Below, in pieces: positions 8,006-15,179 of a stretch of DNA of 38,572 bases. The notes under the pieces were generated by a model. It was given only the letters and a program-made list of their open reading frames with translations, did not search any database and had not been told where the DNA came from. The stretch comes from an uncultured Lachnospiraceae bacterium (GTDB lineage Bacteria; Bacillota; Clostridia; Lachnospirales; Lachnospiraceae). A program made the position numbers and the translations under genes. The first letter of the stretch is position 1; each line of letters begins with the position of its first letter. The DNA lies in contig CATKXR010000049.1 in NCBI GenBank assembly GCA_949840805.1, positions 1-38,572 of the forward strand. The letters run 5' to 3'.

Positions 8006-8879
8006 AACCCACAACCTCCGTTTCACTGATAAAGATTTCCTCCAAAGACAGCGGAATCGTCTCATAAAATACAGGATTCGCCGTCTGCATCCCGTGCTCC
8101 ACCTGGCTTAAATCTCCCCGCACCGTCAGTGTAAGAAGCCTCCCCCTTTTCTCTGTCTTGATAATCTCCATGCCGGCCAGTTCCTCCGGCTCCATTCCTT
8201 CTGCAAGCACACACTGGACTTTGTGAATGTTCATCTTCATCTCATCCAGGTCGCGGCTTAAAAGAATCCCTCCTTTATGGAGAAGCCCCACATGGTCGCA
8301 GATATCTTCCAGCTCCCTCAAATTGTGGGAGGCAATGATCGGCGTCAGGTTGCGCTCCTGCATATCATTGGCAAAAATGCTCTTGACCGCCTGCCGCATC
8401 ACCGGGTCCAGCCCGTCAAAAGTCTCGTCGCAGAACAGATAATCGGTTCTCGCGCAGACCCCGCAGATCACGGAAACCTGCTTTTTCATGCCCTTTGAAA
8501 AAGTATTGATCTTCCGGCCCTCGTCCAGGTCAAAGCTGCGCATAAGCCCATGAAAACGCTCCTTGTCAAAGGAAGGATACACGATCCGGTAATAGGCCAT
8601 CATATCCCTGGGAGTGGAGTTGCTGAAAAAATACTGATCGTCGGAAATATAGAAAAACCTTCTTTTGGCCTCCTCATTTTCAAATACCTCCGTCCCGTCG
8701 ATGGTGATGGTTCCGCCGTCCGGCTTTAATATTCCCGCCGCCATCCGGAGAAAAGTGCTCTTGCCTGCACCGTTGGTGCCGATCAGCCCGAATACATTGC
8801 CGTCCCGGATCTGGGCATTGATATTATCCACTGCCACAATATCGTCAAATCGTTTTGTCAGGTTAACTGCCTCTATCAT
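7980..8879 (-). CDS. ABC transporter ATP-binding protein, YtrB-like
   Basis: ATPase of a GntR-controlled ABC system. Walker A is GTNGAGKST, the signature is FSKGMKKQVSV, a degenerate form usual in the CcmA/YtrB class, and Walker B with switch is YLFCDETFDGLDPV. The C-terminal 80 residues (MEIIKTEKRGRLLTLTV...) form the accessory domain common in this class. GGAGG precedes the ATG by about 9 nt. It lies 15 nt after the regulator gene and overlaps the permease gene by 26 nt. Family knowledge: YtrABCDEF-like systems in Bacillus respond to cell-envelope stress; the function here is inferred from gene order only. Confidence 0.93.
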   Translation of the reverse strand: MIEAVNLTKRFDDIVAVDNINAQIRDGNVFGLIGTNGAGKSTFLRMAAGILKPDGGTITIDGTEVFENEEAKRRFFYISDDQYFFSNSTPRDMMAYYRIVYPSFDKERFHGLMRSFDLDEGRKINTFSKGMKKQVSVICGVCARTDYLFCDETFDGLDPVMRQAVKSIFANDMQERNLTPIIASHNLRELEDICDHVGLLHKGGILLSRDLDEMKMNIHKVQCVLAEGMEPEELAGMEIIKTEKRGRLLTLTVRGDLSQVEHGMQTANPVFYETIPLSLEEIFISETEVVGYDIKKLIF

Positions 8880-8894
8880 ACGTTCATCCCTCCC

Positions 8895-9308
8895 TTACTC
8901 GTTCATGGCCCACTGTTCTTCACCGCTTATCTGCCCGGATTCCCTTATTCCGTCATAAGCCTGGCCGGCTATCGCCATAAATTCATCGCGCATAATGCCA
9001 ATCGTCTTTGCCTCCTTCGCCAGTCCTCCAAGCTTTTTCTCCATCTCTTCTTTTTTCGCTGTCCGCAGCTTACGGATGCTTCCCACAAAACTTCCCCGGC
9101 CCTTGACCGAGTAGATATAACCCCGGCGCTCCAGCTCTCCGTAGGCACGCTGAATCGTATTGGGGTTGATCGACAGCTCCATGGCAAGATTCCTCACAGA
9201 CGGCATCTGGCTGTCCTCTTCCAGAATCCCCAGCATCATCAATTCCTGAAGCCGCTCCACCACCTGCTCATAGATCGGCCGGCTGTCCTTTAAATCCAGT
9301 AGAATCAT
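8895..9308 (-). CDS. GntR family transcriptional regulator, YtrA subfamily
   Basis: Short (137 aa) GntR protein: an N-terminal winged helix-turn-helix (PIYEQVVERLQELMMLGILE ... MPSVRNLAMELSINPNTIQR ... GRGSFVG) and a short helical dimerisation tail instead of an effector domain, which defines the YtrA subgroup. It is the first gene of a three-gene operon with an ABC ATPase and permease, the standard YtrA arrangement. RBS AGGAG sits 7 nt before the ATG. A 31-bp palindrome over its own promoter (9340-9370) is the likely operator, giving autorepression of the whole operon. Confidence 0.94.
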   Translation of the reverse strand: MILLDLKDSRPIYEQVVERLQELMMLGILEEDSQMPSVRNLAMELSINPNTIQRAYGELERRGYIYSVKGRGSFVGSIRKLRTAKKEEMEKKLGGLAKEAKTIGIMRDEFMAIAGQAYDGIRESGQISGEEQWAMNE

Positions 9309-9339
9309 CTACATGCTCCTTTCTCTCCAGCCCTTGTCA

Positions 9340-9370
9340 ATAAGTGTACTAACATTGTTAATACACTTAT
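9340..9370 (-). promoter_or_regulatory. Palindromic operator, probable GntR/YtrA binding site
   Basis: A 31-bp palindrome centred on 9355 with 14 of 15 pairs complementary: outer arms ATAAGTGTA/TACACTTAT, inner arms TAACA/TGTTA. It overlaps the -10 box and start site of the regulator promoter, as expected for a repressor site. Confidence 0.8.
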
Positions 9371-9394
9371 ACCATACATTTCCAATCCATGCAA
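9366..9394 (-). promoter_or_regulatory. Promoter of the gntR-ABC operon
   Basis: Minus-strand -35 TTGCAT (9394-9389), 17-bp spacer, -10 TATAAG (9371-9366). The -10 box is embedded in the palindromic operator. Confidence 0.7.
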
Positions 9395-9439
9395 GAGAAA
9401 ATTCTTTACGAAATAATGAATATGCCGGATCCTGCCTCC

Positions 9440-9470
9440 TGAAAAAGAAAAAGGCCGGATCAGCTCCGGC
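9440..9470 (-). terminator. Rho-independent terminator
   Basis: GCCGGA (9454-9459) and TCCGGC (9465-9470) form a GC-rich stem. On the minus strand it is followed by CTTTTTCTTTTT, terminating the gene at 9503-10057. On the plus strand a T-rich run also follows, so it may be bidirectional. Confidence 0.75.
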
Positions 9471-9502
9471 TTGATTTTTCCTCTGTCTTTATGTCATATC
9501 AT

Positions 9503-10057
9503 TTATGCAATTATATCATCATCTGGATTAAAATTATCAAAATACTCTTGACGATTTTTTCTCAGCTCATTTATTTCCTGGCACATGAATGCACAACACA
9601 AATCATAACTTGGCTTATTCGTTCCAACTTCTGTTGGTTGTTCGAACTTAAGAGCTACATTATAATAATTTATTAAGTTTCCATCTTCTGAAGTATCCGC
9701 AGCAAACAAGTACGCATACTGGCATCCAATATGTTCTTGAACCTGATATATAATGGGCGCAATATATTGCCAAAACATAACTTCTCCCATAGGGTGATTG
9801 ATGTTAAAAGACTTCCATTTTTCCTTCATCGAATCATTTGAACAGAAATGAACAATTTCAATTCCGGGATATGTATGCCCAACTCTTATGCACTCAGTAT
9901 CTTCATCCCATGCCAAATGTTGGAGATAGCTGACTAAAGAACGGCCTTTCTCGCTTTTGAAACTTTTTATTAAATTTCTGTTTTCTTGCTTATCGGACAA
10001 TCGTTCACAAGAGAAACGCCCAATTATCTGCTTTTGTCCATCCGTGATTTTTCCCAT
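9503..10057 (-). CDS. Hypothetical protein, possible GNAT-like fold
   Basis: I do not recognise this 184-aa protein with certainty. It is soluble, with no signal or membrane segment. The middle and C-terminal part (PMGEVMFWQYIAPIIYQVQE, then YAYLFAADTSED, then LINYYNVALKF) resembles the end of a GNAT acetyltransferase, where a helix is followed by a strand and an L..YY...GF-like segment, but the acetyl-CoA loop is not obvious. The start at 10057 (MGKITDGQKQ) has an AAGGTG about 10 nt upstream; the same frame stays open to 10213, but that part (IKCCCLYCTGIF...) does not look like protein. A 28-codon frame with a much better RBS precedes it (10072-10158), suggesting a broken or rearranged gene. 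The locus is AT-richer than its neighbours and isolated from both flanking operons. Confidence 0.55.
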   Translation of the reverse strand: MGKITDGQKQIIGRFSCERLSDKQENRNLIKSFKSEKGRSLVSYLQHLAWDEDTECIRVGHTYPGIEIVHFCSNDSMKEKWKSFNINHPMGEVMFWQYIAPIIYQVQEHIGCQYAYLFAADTSEDGNLINYYNVALKFEQPTEVGTNKPSYDLCCAFMCQEINELRKNRQEYFDNFNPDDDIIA

Positions 10058-10071
10058 ACTCTTTTTACACC

Positions 10072-10158
10072 TTATGCAAGCCCTAGCCCATTCAGCTGGC
10101 CGTATTCTGATAAATATTCCTGTGCAATATAGGCAGCAACATTTAATACTTTCTCCAT
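10072..10158 (-). pseudogene. Truncated reading frame, possible remnant of an antitoxin-like gene
   Basis: A 28-codon frame starting with ATG at 10158, preceded by GGAGG at ideal spacing (7 nt). It encodes MEKVLNVAAYIAQEYLSEYG and eight more residues before TAA. The opening (VLNVAAYIxxEY) looks like the N-terminus of Panacea/SocA-like (DUF4065) proteins, which are antitoxins in several toxin-antitoxin systems, but the diagnostic KLxKLLYF motif is missing. It is in a different frame from the 9503-10057 gene and ends 14 nt before it. It could be a decayed antitoxin start joined to a neighbour by deletion, or simply a leader peptide. Confidence 0.35.
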
Positions 10159-10257
10159 AAGTACGCCTCCTTTTCTCATGTGTTTGTCTTTCATATAATA
10201 TGATGCCATACAATCAATAAAATGATAACTGGCTTTTTTATGAATTTATATCCATAA

Positions 10258-10363
10258 ACCGTAACTGGATACTGTTCACGGAGCAAAATCGTATTTTACA
10301 GGATACTGACAACAACCCAAACGTACCATATGAAATCCCCTGTAAACAGTAAACAAAAACGGT
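10258..10363. repeat. Degenerate palindrome in the aroD downstream gap
   Basis: ACCGT (10258-10262) and ACTGTT (10271-10276) mirror AACAGT (10345-10350) and ACGGT (10359-10363) around a single centre at 10310.5, with equal 8-nt internal gaps. A second pair, TTTACAGG/CCTGTAAA (10295-10302/10339-10346), is centred 10 nt away. It looks like a decayed intergenic repeat; no T-run makes it a convincing terminator. Confidence 0.3.
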
Positions 10364-10381
10364 AACTACTAACCTTCCGCC

Positions 10382-11143
10382 CTACTCTAAATTCCGGTGA
10401 ATCACCTCCAAAACCTCCCACAGCTCCTTTGCCCCCGGCTGCCCCGGCGCGGACCGCTGCCCTACCGCCCCGAAGGTAAGGGCTGAGCCAAAAGCCTCCC
10501 CCGTCAGACGGCTGACCATGCCTATGGACGACATGGACATAGTGACGATCGGGCATTCCAAAGTCTGGCTCATCTCCAAAGTAACCTCCAAAAGCGCCAG
10601 CACATCCCATTTCGACTGAGGCATCACCGCCAGCTTCGGGATATCCGCTCCGGCCTGCTGCATTTTCTGTAAACGCCCTTTCATCTCGTCCTTGGTAGGC
10701 GTCTTAAAAAATTCATGGCTGGACATTATCACCCGCACCCTGGCCTTCCGGGCTTCCTCGATCACCCGGGACGCCTCGTCGCCCGCGGTAAACAGCTCTA
10801 TGTCCACAAGATCCGCAAACCCGCTTTTCACCACAGCCAGGTTCAGCTCTATGTATTCTTCCAGGGGCAGGGACTTCTCCCCTCCCTCCTTTTCCGTCCG
10901 GAAGGTAAACAAAAGCGGTATCTCCCCCAGCGCCTGACGCAGGCGGCCCGCCAGCTTTACAACCTCCTCCGCCCGGGCGGCATCCTCATACCAGTCCGCC
11001 CGCCACTCTGCGATGTCCGCCGGGATATCCCGAAAACCTTCTGCCGCCTTTAAAATCTCATCTGCCGTAGAAGCCACGATCGGGACACAGATTTTCGGCC
11101 TTCCCTGTCCAATGGCAACCTTCCTTACCGTCACTGCTTTCAT
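10382..11143 (-). CDS. aroD: 3-dehydroquinate dehydratase, type I
   Basis: Catalyses 3-dehydroquinate to 3-dehydroshikimate in the shikimate pathway, through a Schiff base. Both catalytic residues are present at the canonical positions: His143 in MSSHEF and Lys170 in PKLAVMP. Other conserved parts are EWRADW, LLFTFRT, DIELF, and the C-terminal GMVSRLTGEAFGSALTFG with SAPGQ. Length 253 aa is normal for the class I enzyme. GGAGG lies 8 nt upstream of the ATG. It follows the SpoIID-type gene by 67 nt, so it may be the last gene of that operon; no other shikimate gene is nearby. Confidence 0.97.
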   Translation of the reverse strand: MKAVTVRKVAIGQGRPKICVPIVASTADEILKAAEGFRDIPADIAEWRADWYEDAARAEEVVKLAGRLRQALGEIPLLFTFRTEKEGGEKSLPLEEYIELNLAVVKSGFADLVDIELFTAGDEASRVIEEARKARVRVIMSSHEFFKTPTKDEMKGRLQKMQQAGADIPKLAVMPQSKWDVLALLEVTLEMSQTLECPIVTMSMSSIGMVSRLTGEAFGSALTFGAVGQRSAPGQPGAKELWEVLEVIHRNLE

Positions 11144-11210
11144 CTAATCTTCCTCCTTCCTGTATGTATATCTGTATGCCTGTTTTTTCTTTTCCATGCT
11201 CTGGCTTTCG

Positions 11211-13517
11211 TCACTCCATCTTCTCCACCGTCACCCCGTCATAAAAAAACTTCAGGATCTCCACATACCCGATCCCCTCCCGGGCCATCCCCTGGGCGCC
11301 GTTCTGGCTCATTCCCACTCCATGGCCATAACCGCCGCCATATATCTTAAACTGCTTCACGCCGCTCTCGTTGGCCCCTGCTTCTTCCACCGCCAGAAAG
11401 CCGCTTGGCAGTGACTTCCAGCCGCTCGTCGTCTTACTGCTGCTTGGCAGGGAAATATCCAGCCGTTCATCTCCCAGGGCGCTGCGGATCCGGTCCTGCC
11501 CGGAAATGGACTTTTCGCCTTCGCTTCCCTTAACCAGCAAGACCTTCGCCACGCCGCTGGGTCCCCGCTCCACAACCTGCAGGGACTCTACCTTCCCTAT
11601 TCCGCCGATATTTTCTGTCAGGATCTGCGCGTTTGTAGTCACATTCCAACGGTAATAAGGAAAGGACGAATCGTAAGCCGGGTAGTCCGCCTGTTTGATA
11701 AAAGCCGCAAAATCCTCATTATTGCTCAGATCCACGCTCTGCCGCCCGGGCCGGACGGCCGCGTTTTTCAGATAAGGAGTACCCGCCGCATCCCCTCCCC
11801 ACACGCCGCCGTCCGCCGTCACGCCGCAGGAAGTGGAAAAATAATAGGTGGTAACAGGCTGCCCTTCATAAAGCAGCATCTCCCCGCGGGTTTCCTCTAC
11901 TGCCGCTGAGGTCTGGGATTCCTCCCCTGCATTGTTGTACACTTGGAAATTGGTGCTGTCATCCATATGGGCGCCGTACTGCTGGTAAGTATTGCTCTGA
12001 ATCTGCATATAGGCAAAGGTCCTGGCACAGACTGCCTGGGCTTTCAGTGCTTCCTTCTCATAACCGGGAGGCATCTCGCTCGGCACCACCTTTTTTAAAT
12101 AATCTTCCAGGTATAATTCATTGATCAGTACCAGGCCTCCTTCTCCTTCCACCAGCTCCAGCCGCCCGCCGTAACAAGGCTGTCTGCCGGAACGGTTCAG
12201 GGAACTGACCCGGATCTCTCCTCCGTCTGCCGCCGTAATCGTCACACGTCCGTCTGCAAACCGCCCGTCTCCTGGCTTAAAGACCGCCTCCTGCCCGGCC
12301 TCTATGACTTCCTCCTTCTCTCCCTGAACCAGGGTAAGAGGGGTATCGCCGGAAAGAACCACCTCATCATGGTACAGCCCCTTAAATCCTTCCGTCATAA
12401 CCAGCACCCGGACCGTCTTCGCGTCGAACTCCCTGACCGTGAGCACGGCGCAGATCTTCCCCTTTGCCGCCACAAACTCCTGGATATCGTATCCGATCAG
12501 CAGATCGTCAAGAGTCTGCCGCTCCAGTCCTCCATATGTCTTTAAAACCTTATACTCCTCATCAAGCGGCACGACTCCATACCCTTCGATCTCCACTCCC
12601 TCCGGCTGTACCGACAAAAGCCTGCCTTTGATCCTCTCCTTTTTTACCGAAACCTTTGTGACTTTTCCATTTTCCAACTGGATATCTGCCAGGTTGTGGA
12701 GATATTCTTCCGTTTTTTTCGATTTCTTTGCAAAAGGAATCCGCCGCTCAATCTCCCCCACATAGACAAGCAGCTCCTCCTCATTCCCGTCTGACAGCCA
12801 GACATTGCGGTAGGTGACATTCTGCCCTTTATCCTGCAGCACATGGATCAGTTCCGAGTCCCGCACGTAAGCCTCCAGCTCATGGTCAATATACCCGTCC
12901 AGCGCCATCCCTGAAAATCCCATTCTGCCCTGACTGGTATGGGCGACCCAGGACGGTGTTCCCGGCACATTGTCAAGAGTTCCGTAAATGCAGATATTTT
13001 TCCGCTCCACACCCTCGAGCCCGTCTGCAGACTTGATCAGAGAATCATAAAACAGCCACCACAGCTCTTCCGGGTAAGGCTTATTCCTGTTTTTTTTCGT
13101 AACCGGAATCTTCTCTCCAAATTCGTCAGACAATGCCCGGGCAATCTTTGCCGCTTCCCCGTAGGTCAGCTCTTTCCGGGCCTCCTCCTCCCTGGCCGGC
13201 GTATCCTCCTCGTCCAAAAATCCGTTTTCATAAAGATAATCCATATACGGCACATACCACTGATCCACACTCTCCGCCGGAAAACGGGACGCCCCGTATT
13301 TCTTCTGCCACTGTGCCAGCTCTTCCGGGCTTTTAAGGGCAAGGGCCACTGACTTTGCCGCCAATGCCCGGGAGATCCCGTCCCCTTCCTGTTCGTGAAA
13401 AAGAATCACCCCGATCAGCGCCGCCACCACAAGAGGCACCCCGATAAACCATCCGATCAAAGCCTTTTTACTATTACGCTGTTTTCTACTTTTCAATATA
13501 GGTTTTCTTCTCCTCAT
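11211..13517 (-). CDS. SpoIID/LytB domain protein
   Basis: Large (768 aa) surface protein related to the sporulation peptidoglycan lytic transglycosylase SpoIID. One N-terminal membrane helix (ALIGWFIGVPLVVAALIGVIL, about 19-39) anchors it outside. Residues about 60-430 are a long region I cannot assign. The SpoIID domain follows (about 440-768): LYLEDYLKKVVPSEMPPGYE carries the catalytic-type Glu, then LKAQAVCARTFAY, FSTSCGVTADGGVWGG and GGGYGHGVGMSQNGAQGMA. Family knowledge: SpoIID strips stem-less glycan during engulfment; SpoIID/LytB proteins in vegetative cells also act on the wall. This one is about twice the length of B. subtilis SpoIID. The start is uncertain: the ATG at 13517 has a weak RBS and a TTG seven codons later has AGGAG upstream. 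It overlaps the 3' end of the AI-2E gene by 32 nt. Confidence 0.88.
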   Translation of the reverse strand: MRRRKPILKSRKQRNSKKALIGWFIGVPLVVAALIGVILFHEQEGDGISRALAAKSVALALKSPEELAQWQKKYGASRFPAESVDQWYVPYMDYLYENGFLDEEDTPAREEEARKELTYGEAAKIARALSDEFGEKIPVTKKNRNKPYPEELWWLFYDSLIKSADGLEGVERKNICIYGTLDNVPGTPSWVAHTSQGRMGFSGMALDGYIDHELEAYVRDSELIHVLQDKGQNVTYRNVWLSDGNEEELLVYVGEIERRIPFAKKSKKTEEYLHNLADIQLENGKVTKVSVKKERIKGRLLSVQPEGVEIEGYGVVPLDEEYKVLKTYGGLERQTLDDLLIGYDIQEFVAAKGKICAVLTVREFDAKTVRVLVMTEGFKGLYHDEVVLSGDTPLTLVQGEKEEVIEAGQEAVFKPGDGRFADGRVTITAADGGEIRVSSLNRSGRQPCYGGRLELVEGEGGLVLINELYLEDYLKKVVPSEMPPGYEKEALKAQAVCARTFAYMQIQSNTYQQYGAHMDDSTNFQVYNNAGEESQTSAAVEETRGEMLLYEGQPVTTYYFSTSCGVTADGGVWGGDAAGTPYLKNAAVRPGRQSVDLSNNEDFAAFIKQADYPAYDSSFPYYRWNVTTNAQILTENIGGIGKVESLQVVERGPSGVAKVLLVKGSEGEKSISGQDRIRSALGDERLDISLPSSSKTTSGWKSLPSGFLAVEEAGANESGVKQFKIYGGGYGHGVGMSQNGAQGMAREGIGYVEILKFFYDGVTVEKME

Positions 13518-14748
13518 CGATATAATTCAAATTCCCATATTTTTCAATATCCGCAGAAAGCTTCTTTTTCTTCAGAAGCCATGTGACCAGCTCCGTCACC
13601 AGTTTATAGAAGACCGCAAAGGTAGGCACCCCGATAATCATTCCCACGAACCCGAACAATCCGCCAAACAGCAGGATCGAAAACAAGACCCAGAAACTGG
13701 AAAGCCCCGTGGAATCCCCCAAAATCTTCGGCCCTAAGATATTTCCGTCAAACTGCTGCAGAAGCAGGATAAATCCCAAAAACCAAAGACATTTCACCGG
13801 ACTGTCCAAAAGAATCAGAAAAGCGCTGGGGATTGCCCCGATAAAAGGCCCGAAAAACGGAATAACATTGGTCACTCCCACGATCACGCTGACGATCAGC
13901 ACATACGGCATCTTCATAAAGTTCAGCAGCACGAAGCAAAGAATCCCGATAATCAGCGAATCCAAAAGCTTCCCGATGATAAACCCGCCGAATACCTTGT
14001 GTACATACCGCCCCTCGTCTAACACTTTATTGGCGATCTTTACAGGAAATAACCCGTAAAGGATCATTTTTGCCTGTGTGATCATTTTTTCCTTCATATT
14101 CAGCAGGTAGACCATCACAATAATGCCAATCAGGATATTTTTCAGAAGATTAATCACATTGAAAATCCCGCTGGAAAGTCCGCTGATAAAACCAAAAATC
14201 TTGCCTGCATTGGAAAGCGCGGGAAGTATGCCGTTACTTAGCCCGCTCAGCCAATCCTGCAGCTTCAGCACCGCCATATTGTAATATTCCATGACCGCGG
14301 CCTCCAGTTCCGGATTATCGGCCAGAAGCTGCTCTAATTTCATCTGCTGTTTATAAATGCTGGAAGGAAGCGACTCCATCAGCCCTTTCACACTGTCCCA
14401 CAACTGAGGCAAAAGCATGGAGGTCAGCCCTACCACAATCGCCAGAAGAACGGCCACGCTGACCGCCGTAGCGGCAAAACTCCCCAGGGCTTCCCTTCCC
14501 TTTCCTGATAATCTGCCGCCTCCCCCGCCTGAAACAATGAAATTCCGGACTTTATTGTAAACAGGCGCCAGTAAATAGGCCAGCACCGCCCCGTAGGTAA
14601 CAGGTGCAAGAATATTAAAAAACATACGGATTCCGGCTGCCACCTTATCCATCTCTTTTATCGTGAAAACAAAGACAACCAAAAGCGCCAGCACGATAAA
14701 CGCCGTCACCCCCCAATAAATATATCGTTGGTATTTGTCATTCTTCAT
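13486..14748 (-). CDS. AI-2E family transporter (PerM/YtvI-like membrane protein)
   Basis: Polytopic membrane protein of 420 aa with about seven or eight helices. It opens with IYWGVTAFIVLALLVVFVF and contains family features in the last third: FVLLNFMKMPYVLIVSVIVG, TNVIPFFGPFIGAIPSAFLI and FDGNILGPKILGDSTGLSSF. A central soluble helical part (VKGLMESLPSSIYKQQMKLE) is usual in the family. Members have been linked to autoinducer-2 export, Na+/H+ antiport and sporulation (YtvI); the substrate here is unknown. RBS AAAGGA precedes the ATG. It overlaps the SpoIID-type gene, so the two are co-translated, hinting at a cell-envelope role. Confidence 0.92.
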   Translation of the reverse strand: MKNDKYQRYIYWGVTAFIVLALLVVFVFTIKEMDKVAAGIRMFFNILAPVTYGAVLAYLLAPVYNKVRNFIVSGGGGGRLSGKGREALGSFAATAVSVAVLLAIVVGLTSMLLPQLWDSVKGLMESLPSSIYKQQMKLEQLLADNPELEAAVMEYYNMAVLKLQDWLSGLSNGILPALSNAGKIFGFISGLSSGIFNVINLLKNILIGIIVMVYLLNMKEKMITQAKMILYGLFPVKIANKVLDEGRYVHKVFGGFIIGKLLDSLIIGILCFVLLNFMKMPYVLIVSVIVGVTNVIPFFGPFIGAIPSAFLILLDSPVKCLWFLGFILLLQQFDGNILGPKILGDSTGLSSFWVLFSILLFGGLFGFVGMIIGVPTFAVFYKLVTELVTWLLKKKKLSADIEKYGNLNYIDEEKKTYIEK

Positions 14749-14834
14749 AGCCTGTCCTTTCCTCTTTTTGATAAAACTTTTCTGCCTTCTGTTCCTATTC
14801 TCTTGAACCGTGTCTATAGATTACCACAGATTGG

Positions 14835-15071
14835 CAAAAAGATAAAGCAGCGATTTCTCGCTGCTTTTTTCTTTTGTAATCCCAGAAATGCCGGTCTTAC
14901 TTATTGACGCCTAGCCGTTGCTAGGTGGGCAACCTCACGTAAGCTTCTGCCTTCCACTCGATGGAGGCCTGACATCCACTTACAAATATTGGAATCCCTG
15001 TGTCACAGATGTAGGTTCAAAATTGGTAAGGTTGTCGAGCATTCCCAGGAATTACTTCCCGATCTCTTTAT
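14835..15071 (-). ncRNA. Structured non-coding RNA of about 235 nt, family not identified
   Basis: The region between a near-consensus minus-strand promoter (15078-15106) and a strong terminator (14845-14866) has no plausible reading frame but folds well. P1 pairs 15039-15055 with 14876-14892 (about 15 pairs, closing the whole RNA). P2 pairs GTAAGGTTG (15026-15034) with CAACCTCAC (14930-14938). P3 pairs GATGTAGG (15008-15015) with CCTGACATC (14968-14976). P4 is the hairpin 14949-14956/14962-14968. P5 is CCUAGC-AACG-GCUAGG (14920-14925/14910-14915). A promoter, a junction of several helices and a terminator with a GAAA loop together argue for an independent RNA. Candidates are 6S RNA (closing stem plus a hairpin on the 3' side) or the clostridial raiA-type RNA; I could not match either with confidence. 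Confidence 0.72.
14845..14866 (-). terminator. Terminator of the structured RNA
   Basis: AAGCAGCGA and TCGCTGCTT form a perfect 9-bp stem; on the minus strand the loop is GAAA and the run TATCTTTTT follows. The plus strand also has a T-run after the stem. Confidence 0.85.
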
Positions 15072-15077
15072 GAGATG

Positions 15078-15106
15078 ATTATACAACAGGTAAGAAAGTT
15101 TTTCAA
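15078..15106 (-). promoter_or_regulatory. Promoter of the structured RNA
   Basis: Minus-strand TTGAAA (15106-15101), 17-bp spacer, perfect TATAAT (15083-15078). The predicted start is near 15071. Confidence 0.85.
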
Positions 15107-15116
15107 GTTCCTTTTC

Positions 15117-15145
15117 TTGCCATAGCAAAAAAAATCTGATAGAAT
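15117..15145 (+). promoter_or_regulatory. Promoter of the PflX-like gene
   Basis: TTGCCA (15117-15122), 17-bp spacer, TAGAAT (15140-15145). It is divergent from the RNA promoter with 10 bp between the -35 boxes. Transcription would begin near 15152, supporting the ATG at 15180 as start. Confidence 0.75.
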
Positions 15146-15179
15146 GCATGAGAAAGATAAGGCTAATGAGGAGGGTATT

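Noticed and set aside
14835..15071. Possible signal recognition particle RNA, from a GCTAGGTGGG-like string on the plus strand
   Set aside because: The conserved SRP apical loop sequence is absent and the promoter and terminator place the transcript on the minus strand.
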